Shown: positions 8,386 through 17,201 of the stretch, piece by piece | Position numbering within the stretch: position 1 is the stretch's first letter | How the letters are laid out: every line of letters begins with the position of its first letter | Source of the DNA: Mucilaginibacter polytrichastri | GTDB taxonomy: Bacteria > Bacteroidota > Bacteroidia > Sphingobacteriales > Sphingobacteriaceae | Reading direction: 5' to 3' | Length of the DNA: 64,000 bases | Assembly (NCBI RefSeq): GCF_001911425.1 | Contig: NZ_MPPL01000001.1 | Span: 5,232,871-5,296,870, forward strand | Made by a program: the position numbers and the translations under genes | The notes under the pieces: generated by a model | What the model was told of the DNA's origin: nothing | Seen by the model: the letters and a program-made list of their open reading frames with translations, nothing else | Databases searched by the model: none

Positions 8386-8766
8386 TTAATTTTTATTCTC
8401 CGGCCTGTTAATATTAGTTTCCAGCAGGGTAATGTTTAGGTCTGTGTAATGGTCGGCCCGGTACTGCATTAATTTATCAATCCCCTTTTCGCCTTCTTTT
8501 ATCATGGCGTTAAAATGCCTCACCGCAGTAGCTTTAGCCATTTCCATTGCTTTAACTTTACTGGTATAGCCATAGTACATGGCATCATCTGCCGGTAAAG
8601 AATAATAAGATGGGATGGTGCACAACACATCAACCGGCGGGCCTGTAACCCAGCTTGCCTTAAAGTGCCTGGTTGTGGGCAGCATGAAATCGTTGGTGGA
8701 AACTTCAGTTACCCTGGTGTCGTTTTTATAAACACGGTAATACTTGGTGAAATTATGCTTTTCCAT
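8386..8766 (-). CDS. Hypothetical protein, 126 aa
   Basis: This is a cytosolic 126-aa protein I cannot place. It has an aromatic-rich N-terminal half (KYYRVYKNDTRVTEV) and a helical C-terminal half (KAMEMAKATAVRHFNAMIKEG). It is probably the first gene of a three-gene minus-strand group with the 42-aa and 108-aa proteins. No functional clue is visible. Confidence 0.55.
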   Translation of the reverse strand: MEKHNFTKYYRVYKNDTRVTEVSTNDFMLPTTRHFKASWVTGPPVDVLCTIPSYYSLPADDAMYYGYTSKVKAMEMAKATAVRHFNAMIKEGEKGIDKLMQYRADHYTDLNITLLETNINRPENKN

Positions 8767-8966
8767 AGTTTATCTGAAGATGGTATTAGCTAACGCTTAA
8801 ATATTTCGTATCAGAAAACGGAATGCCTAAGTAAAGACGTATTAACAGGATTTTCTTAAAGATACCTTTTATTAATTGATTATCAGCAGGTTTTAAATGT
8901 TTATTAACGGGGCTATCAATAAGCCGCTTAATGTAACTTAAGGCTGACATAAAAGCCGTAATTGTA

Positions 8967-8974
8967 TACATTTG
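8967..8974 (+). promoter_or_regulatory. Putative -7 box (TACATTTG)
   Basis: This is a match to the Bacteroidota primary-sigma -7 element TAnnTTTG, 23 bases upstream of the ATG of the pentapeptide-repeat gene. No good -33 TTTG lies at the right distance, so confidence is modest. Confidence 0.4.
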
Positions 8975-8997
8975 CCTACTCCAAAATAGTAGCAGCA

Positions 8998-9570
8998 ATG
9001 GAAGAATTAGTACACGACAACAAGGTTTTTGAAGATATTGTTTATGCCGATAAACTGGTTAAGGGGCGGGAATTTCAAAGCTGTAAATTTAAAAAGTGTG
9101 ATTTCTCCAACAGTAATTTTGTGCACAATAAGTTTTTAGATTGTGTTTTTGAAGGCTGCAATTTAACCATGATGAAACTCGAAGGATCAACCTTGAGCAA
9201 TGCCGAGTTTAAGAATTGCAAGATACTGGGCGTAAATTTTAGCGAGTGTCAGGATTTCCTGTTCAGTGTGGCTTTTAACAATTGTATGCTGGATTATGCT
9301 TCTTTTATGGGTAAAAAGATGGTGAAAACCAATTTTTCTCATTCCTCATTAAAGGAAGTAAGTTTTAGCCAGGCTAACCTTACCGGCTCGGTTTTCGAGC
9401 AAACAGATCTTAATAATGCCGTTTTCAGCCGTACCGATCTTACCTCGGTTAACTTTATTACCGCCTACAACTACACCATGGACCCGGAAATAAACATCCT
9501 GAAAAAGGCCAGCTTTTCGGCCCAGGGTGTCGCCGGTTTACTGGCCAAGTACAACATAAAAATTGTGTAA
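8998..9570 (+). CDS. Pentapeptide-repeat protein (Qnr/McbG-like)
   Basis: This 190-aa right-handed beta-helix protein has pentapeptide repeats running from about residue 20 to 165, of the A(D/N)LxF type (CDFSNSNF, ANLTGSVF, TDLNNAVF, TDLTSVNF). The size and the break near residue 100 recall Qnr/McbG-type proteins that mimic DNA and protect gyrase, although many such proteins have no known role. The ATG at 8998 fits the promoter and the family length better than the one 12 codons earlier. It converges on the lipoprotein hydrolase with a three-base gap. Confidence 0.85.
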   Translation: MEELVHDNKVFEDIVYADKLVKGREFQSCKFKKCDFSNSNFVHNKFLDCVFEGCNLTMMKLEGSTLSNAEFKNCKILGVNFSECQDFLFSVAFNNCMLDYASFMGKKMVKTNFSHSSLKEVSFSQANLTGSVFEQTDLNNAVFSRTDLTSVNFITAYNYTMDPEINILKKASFSAQGVAGLLAKYNIKIV

Positions 9571-9573
9571 TAA

Positions 9574-10446
9574 TTATTTGTGCATGCTTTTAATGGCCTG
9601 TGCCAATTGATTGTTAAATTCTACAGGTTTCTCTATCATGGGGTAATGGCCCGTGCCATGCATATAAAATAGCTTAAAGGGCATGTGCAGTTTTTGCATG
9701 CCCGAAACATTAGTTGGGTTTACATCGCTATTGATGAGATACAATGTTTTGCCGGCATTTTTTAGTTCGGTGGTTTCGTCCAGATCGTCGCGTTTCATGC
9801 AGGCTGCTGCTATGCTGGTATCACTGCTCAAGGCATCATGCATTACCCGCTTTTTAATACTATCAGGGGTAGTTTTAGAAAATAATTGATGGCTGATATA
9901 GTCGGTAGCTATGGCTGTAAAAAAGTGGTTGAGGCTATCAATCGCTTTGTCGTATGCTGCTTTTTCTTTTACAGTTGGTGGCAGGCCAACACCCACACTT
10001 TTAAAGTTATCAACCCCAACTAAAGCAATAACCCGTTTGGGGTCGTTAACGGCGGCTTCAACAACAATATTACCGGCCATAGAGTGGCCTATCAGTATTA
10101 CATTTTTTAAATTAAGTTTAGTCATTACCGCATTGACATCGCCGCCAAAGGCCCGCGCATTCCATCGCGACCTGTTTTTGCCCGATTGCCCGAAACCCGG
10201 CAGATCTATCGTGATAATCCTGTATTTTTTACTAAAGTAAGCAAGCTGATTGGCCCAGTAACCTTTGTTAATACACCAGCCATGCACAAATAGTAAAACA
10301 GTATCGCCCTTGCCTTTATCGTTGTAAGCAATATTAACGCCTTGGTTTTCTATCTCAACCTTATCAATATTCTCAGCAGGATTATGGCAAGAAAATAAGG
10401 ATACCGATAGCAAAGTTGCCAACAACAGGTACAGGATTTTCGTCAT
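9574..10446 (-). CDS. Alpha/beta hydrolase lipoprotein
   Basis: This 290-aa exported hydrolase has a lipoprotein signal with lipobox LFSC (Cys about 20). Behind it is a complete alpha/beta-hydrolase core: HGW oxyanion segment (FVHGWCINKGYW), nucleophile elbow GHSMAG at about 122, acid in LINSDVNP and catalytic His in HGTGHYP. It should be anchored in the cell envelope. Its substrate is unknown. Confidence 0.85.
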   Translation of the reverse strand: MTKILYLLLATLLSVSLFSCHNPAENIDKVEIENQGVNIAYNDKGKGDTVLLFVHGWCINKGYWANQLAYFSKKYRIITIDLPGFGQSGKNRSRWNARAFGGDVNAVMTKLNLKNVILIGHSMAGNIVVEAAVNDPKRVIALVGVDNFKSVGVGLPPTVKEKAAYDKAIDSLNHFFTAIATDYISHQLFSKTTPDSIKKRVMHDALSSDTSIAAACMKRDDLDETTELKNAGKTLYLINSDVNPTNVSGMQKLHMPFKLFYMHGTGHYPMIEKPVEFNNQLAQAIKSMHK

Positions 10447-10533
10447 AGCTTATAGTCTAAGTTTAACGCAACTTAGCTAATATCTGCAAGGTGTAAATAC
10501 GAAATGGGGTATTTTAACCTTATTTAACAAAAT

Positions 10534-12237
10534 CTAATATCGCCACGATTGCTGATCTGCACCTTTGGGCGCGCGTGTTTTTACCTCTTCGGCCCAGCGC
10601 TTAATAAACATCTGGTGGTAACGCAGCCTACTGATATAATTGGGCTGGGTATGGTCGCCGTTCCAACAATGCTCGGCACGGTCGCCGTAATCAATTACGC
10701 AGTTACAGTTGGGGTTATCGAGCTTTTTTAGCATGTCCTCGGCACTATAAACAGCATTGTTGAGATAATACGTATCCATATCGCCCACATAAATATGGAT
10801 CTTACCTTTCAGCTGGTTACCTATTTTGGGCCAGTCGCGTTTAATGATGTAGGTAAGGTCGAAGTTATCGCGCCAGTAGCGGGCAACGGAGGTATCAATA
10901 GCACCGGTATACTTGTCAAAGATCCGTTTAGGATAGCCGTCTGCATCCATGGGCGAAAATACGGCCTCCCAGATATCAAACTGTTCGCCGCTGCGGGTGC
11001 GGCTGCCCAGGGCCAGTTCGCGCTGGTTCATTTCTTTTACGGTGGTTAACACATGGCCCAGGTAATTACGTTCGCCGGGGCGGGGCGTTTTCTTAAAGTC
11101 GCTTTCGGGATAGTAAGCGTTTTTGTCGTTATAAATATCAATTGTGGTATAGTGATGAAAATCAACCGGATCGGGGCAGGCGGCATAGCAGCCGTTGTAT
11201 TGGTCGGGATAAAAAACCTGCGCGGCCAAAACTTCCCAGCCACCGGTAGAGCCGCCATACATAAAGCGGGCCCAGCCCTTGCCAATGCCTCTGAATTGTT
11301 TTTCCACCGCCGGGATCAGTTCATAAGTAATGGCATCACCATAGGGGCCTAAGTTGGCCGAGTTTACCGCGTACGAATCATCATAATACGGGTTGGCATG
11401 CTGAATTTCAATCGCAATAACCCGCGGAAATTTAGGGCCTGTCCACTGCTTGTAAAAGTCATAGGCCTCCTGCTGTACAATTTTATTGTAGCCTGTAATG
11501 TGGAATCTTTCCGAGGTGTCGGGTTTTAAATTGGCATCCGGTGGTGTAGTGCGGAAACCCTCCAGATCGGCCGGAAAGTGGCCATGGAAAATAGCCAATG
11601 GATACCTGACATTAGGGTGCTCATCAAAGCCGCCGGGCAATAATATATTAGCCCCAATGTACATCGGCCTGCCCCAAAACTCGGTAAGCAGTTTACTCTG
11701 GATGCGGATGTGTTTAATGTACCTGGTATCTTCCGGCTGTTTTATCGGTGGGATAGTTTGGGTAATGCTAAGCTGGATCTCGCCGGCCTTTGCCGGGTTA
11801 AAGTGAATTTTTATAGGTGCCGAATAAATATTACCCGGCGCTTCGTTCCAGTGCTGGCCTTCGCCGCGGTCCATAGGCAGCTTTACGGTTTGCCCGGTTT
11901 TTAAATGGAATGTTTCGTATTTGTGCAACAGTACTTGTACATAATAATCGCCTTCGGGCACATCTTTTAACCGTTCCAAAGGGTAGCCAATGGCCTGTAT
12001 ATCTATCAGCTGTGTGGTATTGGGTTTCCATCCTGTTACATCCATCCCGAAAACCAGTTGCGAGCCCGCCGCATCATTGATCTGGAAACGGGGTTCGGCT
12101 TTATTATTTTTAGACATTAGCAGCAACAGTCTGCCATCCAGATCAGTGGTGTGGAGCACGCCATCAATATGTACCCTAATGGTTTGCGAAAAAGCAGAGC
12201 AAGAAATGAATAGCAACAGAAAAAGAAGTTTTTTCAT
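10534..12237 (-). CDS. Exported esterase-like alpha/beta hydrolase
   Basis: This 567-aa protein has an N-terminal signal peptide (ends SCSAFSQ), a beta-rich domain over about residues 20-160 and a C-terminal putative-esterase domain of the enterochelin-esterase/Fes-like kind. The likely nucleophile elbow is GGSTGGW (near residue 330), followed by a long insertion and a His near the end (RAEHCWNGDH). It should act in the periplasm or at the surface on an unknown ester. An inverted repeat lies in its leader. Confidence 0.75.
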   Translation of the reverse strand: MKKLLFLLLFISCSAFSQTIRVHIDGVLHTTDLDGRLLLLMSKNNKAEPRFQINDAAGSQLVFGMDVTGWKPNTTQLIDIQAIGYPLERLKDVPEGDYYVQVLLHKYETFHLKTGQTVKLPMDRGEGQHWNEAPGNIYSAPIKIHFNPAKAGEIQLSITQTIPPIKQPEDTRYIKHIRIQSKLLTEFWGRPMYIGANILLPGGFDEHPNVRYPLAIFHGHFPADLEGFRTTPPDANLKPDTSERFHITGYNKIVQQEAYDFYKQWTGPKFPRVIAIEIQHANPYYDDSYAVNSANLGPYGDAITYELIPAVEKQFRGIGKGWARFMYGGSTGGWEVLAAQVFYPDQYNGCYAACPDPVDFHHYTTIDIYNDKNAYYPESDFKKTPRPGERNYLGHVLTTVKEMNQRELALGSRTRSGEQFDIWEAVFSPMDADGYPKRIFDKYTGAIDTSVARYWRDNFDLTYIIKRDWPKIGNQLKGKIHIYVGDMDTYYLNNAVYSAEDMLKKLDNPNCNCVIDYGDRAEHCWNGDHTQPNYISRLRYHQMFIKRWAEEVKTRAPKGADQQSWRY

Positions 12238-12240
12238 GCG

Positions 12241-12290
12241 AAGGCGGGGTTTGAGGACTAAATATAATTAAATAATCTCAACCCCGCCTT
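12241..12290. repeat. GC-rich inverted repeat in 5' leader
   Basis: The arms AAGGCGGGGTTTGAG (12241-12255) and CTCAACCCCGCCTT (12277-12290) pair around a 21-base AT-rich loop. The repeat sits between the end of the 131-aa membrane gene and the start of the esterase gene, both minus-strand. It can act as terminator of the first or as a leader hairpin of the second. Confidence 0.6.
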
Positions 12291-12342
12291 TATTGATTAC
12301 AGCGAATTCTAATATCTGTGGTTGCCTACACAGTTAAATGTA

Positions 12343-12738
12343 TTAATCAGCTGATTCTTTGCCGGGATGTTTAGACATTATCAGCCAGAATATTAAAGCG
12401 CATACCAGGTAAAAACCGCCCAAAACTCCCACAATTATTGGTAAGGTATTATTACTAAATGCCGCCTTGCTTAAAGCCATACCACCAATAAAAAAATGGG
12501 TAAGGTTAGCAAGTGCTATCGGCTTATTATAAATCCCGCCTATAATGGAACCCTTGGCCATCCAGTTAAGCATCGCAAAAGCATAATAGGCGGCACCTAA
12601 TAATTGTAAAATGAGTTCGATGCCCTTGTTGGGGCTAATGCCCAATAAAGTCATCACGTAATCGGGTGCGAAGGTTAGGAAGATACCTATAATGGCAAAT
12701 AATATCGCCGTTACGGTCATAATCAATTTAGTATTCAT
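12343..12738 (-). CDS. Small four-helix membrane protein
   Basis: This is a 131-aa membrane protein with about four transmembrane helices (residues 5-25, 40-60, 72-95 and 98-120) and a short charged C-terminus (KHPGKESAD). It has no signature I recognise. It is divergent from the alkylation-repair operon across a 150-base gap. Confidence 0.6.
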   Translation of the reverse strand: MNTKLIMTVTAILFAIIGIFLTFAPDYVMTLLGISPNKGIELILQLLGAAYYAFAMLNWMAKGSIIGGIYNKPIALANLTHFFIGGMALSKAAFSNNTLPIIVGVLGGFYLVCALIFWLIMSKHPGKESAD

Positions 12739-12857
12739 TGATAATAAAGGTTGTTATTTACACTTTGACTAAGATAGTGCCAATTGTTACATATTTAGTT
12801 ATAGAATGTATATTTATACATAGCAAGAAACGGGTTCTATGCCAGCCATTAGCCACA

Positions 12858-12865
12858 TACTTTTG
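12858..12865 (+). promoter_or_regulatory. Putative -7 box (TACTTTTG) of the alkylation-repair operon
   Basis: This is an exact TAnnTTTG match 23 bases upstream of the ATG of the AraC-Ogt gene, so a transcription start near 12872 is expected. It is the only credible promoter for the four-gene cluster. Confidence 0.55.
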
Positions 12866-12888
12866 TATCATTAAATTATTAAAAGATT

Positions 12889-13731
12889 ATGGAAACGCAG
12901 CAAAAACTCGATTATAGCCGCATTGCAGAAGCCATCGAATTTTTCAGGATTAACTATAAACACCAACCCTCTTTAGAGGAAGCTGCGGCGCATGTAAACC
13001 TCAGCCCCTTTCACTTTCAACGGATGTTTAAAGACTGGGCGGGCGTTACGCCGAAACAGTTTTTGCAATACATCAGCGTAGAGCATGCCAAAAATATACT
13101 GAAAGATAAACAGGCTTCACTATTTGATACCGCTTACGAAACCGGCCTATCAGGCACCGGCCGCCTGCATGATCTGTTTATCAAAATTGAAGGCATGACC
13201 CCCGGCGAATACAAGAACGGTGGTGAGCAACTGCGGATTAATTACAGCTTTGCCGAAAGCCCGTTTGGGGCGTTATTAGTAGCAGCAACCAACAAGGGCA
13301 TTTGCTATATGGCCTTTGCCGACGAGGGTTACGAGGATGCATTTATCAAACTACAAAACCGGTTTCCCAATGCTATTTATCAACAGGTATTAGACCAGAT
13401 ACAGCAGAATGCCATCTTTATTTTCACCAAAGACTGGAGCAAGCTGAGTGAGATTAAACTTCACCTCAAAGGCACGCCATTCCAGATTAAGGTGTGGGAA
13501 ACATTGTTGAAAGTACCCATGGGCGATCTTACTACTTATTCGGGCATAGCCATCCAGCTACAAAACCCGAAAGCCAACAGGGCGGTAGGCTCGGCTGTGG
13601 GCGGTAACCCGGTTGCCTTTCTGATTCCCTGCCACCGGGTAATTAAATCTACCGGCGAGATTGGGCAGTACCACTGGGGTAGCTCGCGCAAAAACGCAAT
13701 GATTGGTTGGGAAGCGTCGAAGGCGGTGTAA
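12889..13731 (+). CDS. AraC-type HTH fused to O6-methylguanine-DNA methyltransferase (Ada-like)
   Basis: This 280-aa protein has an AraC HTH pair (residues about 10-105, with FHFQRMFKDWAGVTPKQF) followed by a methyltransferase domain (115-275) bearing the suicide motif PCHRVI, acceptor Cys248. It is the middle and C-terminal part of Ada without the N-terminal zinc domain that senses methyl-phosphotriesters. It would repair O6-alkylguanine and may regulate its own operon. The missing zinc domain is encoded separately two genes' width downstream. It is first in a four-gene operon. Confidence 0.92.
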   Translation: METQQKLDYSRIAEAIEFFRINYKHQPSLEEAAAHVNLSPFHFQRMFKDWAGVTPKQFLQYISVEHAKNILKDKQASLFDTAYETGLSGTGRLHDLFIKIEGMTPGEYKNGGEQLRINYSFAESPFGALLVAATNKGICYMAFADEGYEDAFIKLQNRFPNAIYQQVLDQIQQNAIFIFTKDWSKLSEIKLHLKGTPFQIKVWETLLKVPMGDLTTYSGIAIQLQNPKANRAVGSAVGGNPVAFLIPCHRVIKSTGEIGQYHWGSSRKNAMIGWEASKAV

Positions 13732-13813
13732 TGCGCAGATGGCTCATCCAAACCCTCTCTAAGGGAGAGTGCATAAAGAAACCTCCATTGTCAGGGGAGA
13801 TTTAAAGGGGGGG

Positions 13814-14095
13814 ATGTTATTACACAACCAACTTGGTCAAACCGATTTCGCACAAAAACGCAAACTCGTTAAGCTTATCCAATCCGGCGAGATTACGTTA
13901 GGGGGGTACACCAAAACAAAAATTTATGGAACGCTAACCTGCCGGTCAGGCAAAAGGATGAAAGTGGATAACCGCATCTTTTTCTTCGACGAGGAGGAAG
14001 CTATCGATGCCGGATACAGGCCTTGTGGGCATTGTATGCCCAGGATATACCAAATATGGAAAGCCTTACAAGCGGTTAAACAACATCAGCAATGA
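13814..14095 (+). CDS. Stand-alone Ada-type metal-binding domain protein
   Basis: This 93-aa protein matches the Ada zinc-binding domain: an N-terminal helix, then YGTLTCRSGKRM, and RPCGHCMP near the end, giving three conserved Cys as possible Zn ligands or methyl acceptor. I chose the ATG at 13814 because the 15 upstream codons look non-coding. In Ada this domain takes methyl groups from phosphotriesters; here it is physically separate from the AraC-Ogt fusion just upstream. The stop overlaps the next start by four bases (ATGA). Confidence 0.75.
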   Translation: MLLHNQLGQTDFAQKRKLVKLIQSGEITLGGYTKTKIYGTLTCRSGKRMKVDNRIFFFDEEEAIDAGYRPCGHCMPRIYQIWKALQAVKQHQQ

Positions 14096-14805
14096 AAAAT
14101 ATAACAGAAAGAATTGAAGATCAAGACTGGGATAGCATCAGCAACATCCTCCATGATAAAGGATATGCTATTGTAAAAGAGGTGCTCAGTAAAGACGAGT
14201 GTAATAGCCTGATTGCGGGTTATAATACCTCCAATAATTACCGTAAAACCGTGGTAATGGAGCGTTACCGTTTTGGCATTGGCGAGTATAAATATTTTAA
14301 TTATCCGCTGCCGGATGTTATTACAAATATCAGGGAAACGGTATACCCGCACTTGGCTAAGGTGGCAAACCTATGGATGCAGGTGTTGAATATCGACACA
14401 ATATTTCCCCTGCAACACGAAGAACTAAAAGCTCAATGCCATGAAGCCGGGCAAACCAAACCCACTGTTTTGATATTAAAGTATGGTGAGGGTGGTTTTA
14501 ATACATTGCACCAGGATTTGTATGGCGATATCTATTTTCCCATGCAGTTGGTGTTGTTTTTAAACGAACCGGGCGGCGATTATACAGGCGGCGAATTTGT
14601 GTTAACTGAGCAAATTCCGCGAGCGCAATCTAAAGCTATAGTGTTAAAGCCCAAGCGTGGCGATATGCTGTTGTTTACCACTAACTTTAGGCCGGTAAAA
14701 GGGAGTAAAGGTTATTACCGCGTAAGTATGAAACACGGTGTAAGCGAGTTGCATACTGGCGAGCGCCATACGCTGGGTATAATTTTTCATGATGCATTAA
14801 GTTAA
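14092..14805 (+). CDS. 2-oxoglutarate/Fe(II)-dependent oxygenase
   Basis: This 237-aa double-stranded beta-helix oxygenase has the HxD motif at His140/Asp142 (LHQDLYGD), a distal His at 215 (MKHGVS) and the 2OG-binding basic residue near 225 (GERHTLG). It belongs to the 2OG-FeII_Oxy group often annotated in DNA alkylation-repair clusters. It overlaps the Ada-domain gene upstream by four bases and the AlkB gene downstream by one, so all are translated from one mRNA. The substrate (nucleic acid or protein) is not fixed by sequence. Confidence 0.88.
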   Translation: MKNITERIEDQDWDSISNILHDKGYAIVKEVLSKDECNSLIAGYNTSNNYRKTVVMERYRFGIGEYKYFNYPLPDVITNIRETVYPHLAKVANLWMQVLNIDTIFPLQHEELKAQCHEAGQTKPTVLILKYGEGGFNTLHQDLYGDIYFPMQLVLFLNEPGGDYTGGEFVLTEQIPRAQSKAIVLKPKRGDMLLFTTNFRPVKGSKGYYRVSMKHGVSELHTGERHTLGIIFHDALS

Positions 14806-15419
14806 TGGACTTATTTAATACAGAAACAAGTACAAACCTGTTGCCTTTTGATGGCGAGGTAAATTATTACGGCCGGATGATGCCACCAGTCGAAGCCAAT
14901 CATTACCTGCAGGTTTTGCTCGATACCATCGCATGGAAAAACGATGAAGCGGTGATATTCGGCAAGCACATTATTACCAAACGCAAGGCTGCCTGGTATG
15001 GTGATGCTGTTTATGCCTACACCTACTCCAACACCACCAAACAATCCATGCTATGGACTAAAGAGTTGCTGGAGTTAAAGGCAATGGTTGAGAAATTAAC
15101 CGGTACCACCTTTAATTCATGCTTGCTAAACCTTTACCACAACGGCGACGAAGGCATGGGCTGGCACAGTGATGATGAAAGCTCACTAGGCCGTAATACA
15201 GTTATTGCCTCTTTAAGCCTTGGCGCCGAACGGAAATTTATGCTGAAACATAAGGTGAATAAGCGGTTGGTTTCGATTATGCTGGCCAATGGCAGCTTGC
15301 TGGTAATGCAGGGCAGCACCCAAACCAACTGGCTGCATGCCCTGCCTAAAACTAAAAAAGTAAATACCTCAAGAGTGAATTTAACCTTTAGGACTATTGT
15401 GGATGCGCCGGTAATTTAA
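14805..15419 (+). CDS. AlkB-family DNA demethylase
   Basis: This 204-aa AlkB-like dioxygenase carries HSD at His121/Asp123, a distal His178 (WLHALP) and the RxxxxxR motif at Arg190/Arg196 (RVNLTFR), all hallmarks of AlkB/ALKBH2-3. It removes 1-methyladenine and 3-methylcytosine oxidatively. It is last in the operon; its ATG shares one base with the TAA of the 2OG oxygenase gene. Length and motif spacing are complete. Confidence 0.93.
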   Translation: MDLFNTETSTNLLPFDGEVNYYGRMMPPVEANHYLQVLLDTIAWKNDEAVIFGKHIITKRKAAWYGDAVYAYTYSNTTKQSMLWTKELLELKAMVEKLTGTTFNSCLLNLYHNGDEGMGWHSDDESSLGRNTVIASLSLGAERKFMLKHKVNKRLVSIMLANGSLLVMQGSTQTNWLHALPKTKKVNTSRVNLTFRTIVDAPVI

Positions 15420-15741
15420 TGTGTTATCCTGAGTTACCCGCAGAATGGTGCAGAGGCCTGCCCGCATATTTCGAGTTCCTTACCCATAACAGATTGGATT
15501 TTCTCTTTTCGTCATTGCGCGGAGGTACGACAAAGCAATCCCCGATTGTGCCGTTCCGATTTACAAAGCGGCTCTGCACAGTCGGGAATTATTAATGTTA
15601 GGTTAATTTTTATAGTATTAATGAGCGCTGGAGAAGCTCAGACGAGCTGGGTATTTTAAAGCAGTTGGGAGCAAAAATTTAGTAATGGAATTAATGATCT
15701 GATTTTGGTACTACTATCAAAATCAGATCGTTAAAATATTA
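15420..15741. other. Convergent intergenic region with REP-like sequence and two hairpins
   Basis: This 322-base spacer lies between the AlkB gene and a convergent minus-strand gene. It holds a REP-like stretch (CGTCATTGCGCGGAGG from about 15512), a hairpin at 15541-15586 (CCCGATTGTGC with GCACAGTCGGG, one G-T pair) and a perfect 12-bp stem at 15696-15729 (GATCTGATTTTG). No gene is visible. Confidence 0.6.
15696..15729. terminator. Probable bidirectional transcription-end hairpin
   Basis: A perfect 12-bp stem with a 10-base loop lies between two convergent genes. It lacks a long T run on either side, so termination is inferred from position and strength of the stem. Confidence 0.5.
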
Positions 15742-16563
15742 TTAACCATTCTTAAACTTTGCAATCTTTAAATTGCTGATCAATATTTTAGAGCCATTTT
15801 TGTATTGTATTGGGCCGCTGATGTAAAAATTTTTGGCATCGGTTGGGGTAAAAAGCTGCGTATCGGCCATCTTGGTTTTATCTAAATATACTACCATCCG
15901 GTCGCCGTCTACCACTATAGATACATGCATGGGGCGGTTGGCATCGGTAGAAAGATCGAACGTGCCGTTCACGTATTTATTGGTTTTGCTGTTACCCACA
16001 TTTACTTGGTTATTATTATAATATAGCAGGTTTACATATGCACCGGTGGTATTGGTATAATCCCTCACGCTGTTATCGGTAGCAAAACCAAAACATACCG
16101 GGTAAATATCACTGATCTGGTCGGCCGAGGCCAGGATATCAAACTCCATGGTAAAATGCTTAGGATAAAATAGCTGGCGGGTAAACTTATAAGTAGCATT
16201 ATCCTGCAGGGCAAGCCATTTGCCGGGTTCGCCATTTACGGTTACAACCGAGCCCGCGCCGTTGGTTTTAAATGATGTGGGCGAAGTACCAACACCATAC
16301 TTAGAAAAATCTTCGGAATAAATCACCGAATCGCCGGAAACATAATCAAAGGCCGAGTTAACAACCGCCCTGTTGCTTTTGTGCGGGGCACTGCTACTGC
16401 CATCACTGGGTTTATCGGTCGATTTATCTATTGTTTCGCCGGCTTTTTGGGCTGCCTTATCTTTAGCTTTTTGCCATAAGCCCCCTAGCTGGGCATTGGC
16501 GTTTAGGGTTAAACACGTGCTAATGGTTATTAATAAACCGGGTAATAAGTTTCTTTTCTTCAT
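15742..16563 (-). CDS. Exported ConA/LamG-like beta-sandwich protein
   Basis: This 273-aa protein has a signal peptide (ends NANA), a short Lys/Ala/Ser-rich linker (residues 28-65) and a beta-sandwich domain (75-270) reminiscent of laminin-G/concanavalin folds (YSEDFSKYGVG, FTMEFDILAS, HVSIVVDGDRMVVYLDKTK). In Bacteroidota the same N-terminal half is often followed by an OmpA domain; here that domain is absent. It is probably periplasmic or surface carbohydrate-binding, by fold inference. Confidence 0.65.
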   Translation of the reverse strand: MKKRNLLPGLLITISTCLTLNANAQLGGLWQKAKDKAAQKAGETIDKSTDKPSDGSSSAPHKSNRAVVNSAFDYVSGDSVIYSEDFSKYGVGTSPTSFKTNGAGSVVTVNGEPGKWLALQDNATYKFTRQLFYPKHFTMEFDILASADQISDIYPVCFGFATDNSVRDYTNTTGAYVNLLYYNNNQVNVGNSKTNKYVNGTFDLSTDANRPMHVSIVVDGDRMVVYLDKTKMADTQLFTPTDAKNFYISGPIQYKNGSKILISNLKIAKFKNG

Positions 16564-16739
16564 AAAAGTGTTTAGATATTAAGCCAAATTTAAATGAAAA
16601 ACATTAACCGCATATTAATTTTTTTGCATCAGGAATAGTTTTTTTTGTTTTTAGCGCAATTTTATAGGGTTAAAAGCCATTCGGCAGATAAAGAATAATT
16701 GCAGACTTTTGCAGAATATAATAAAGGCTGCATCAAAAC

Positions 16740-17201
16740 ATGTATTCTAAAGATCAGGCATCACAATTAAAACAGGCATTTTGGACGGCTTTCGGGCAAT
16801 ATATATCACCCCAGCTATCGGCCGAAGGCTTAAAGATTAACTGGGTAAATTATAAAACCGGTATTAAGCATTTATACTTTAGGATGCAGGCCGATAAACA
16901 CTCGGCCAGCATAGCCATTGAGATTGCCCATCCCGATGCCGGTATCCAGGAATTGTTTTTTGAGCAGTTTAAAGAATTTAAGAACATACTGCACAGCGCC
17001 CTTAATGAAGAGTGGGAATGGCAGCTCCACACTACCGACGAATACGGCAAAACCATCAGCCGCATTTATAAGGAGATTAGCCCGGTTAATGTGTTTGATA
17101 ACAACGACTGGCCCCAACTGATCTCATTTTTAAAACCCCGTATTATTGCGCTCGATGAGTTTTGGAGCGATGGCAAATATGGTTTTGATGCCCTTAAATA
17201 A
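16740..17201 (+). CDS. DUF4268 protein
   Basis: This 153-aa protein spans a complete DUF4268 domain (KQAFWTAFGQYIS, INWVNYKTGIKHLYF, HPDAGIQELFFEQF). DUF4268 is also found fused to endonuclease-like proteins, but the stand-alone Bacteroidota form is of unknown function. It converges on the MFS gene with no gap (stop codons adjacent). Confidence 0.8.
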   Translation: MYSKDQASQLKQAFWTAFGQYISPQLSAEGLKINWVNYKTGIKHLYFRMQADKHSASIAIEIAHPDAGIQELFFEQFKEFKNILHSALNEEWEWQLHTTDEYGKTISRIYKEISPVNVFDNNDWPQLISFLKPRIIALDEFWSDGKYGFDALK

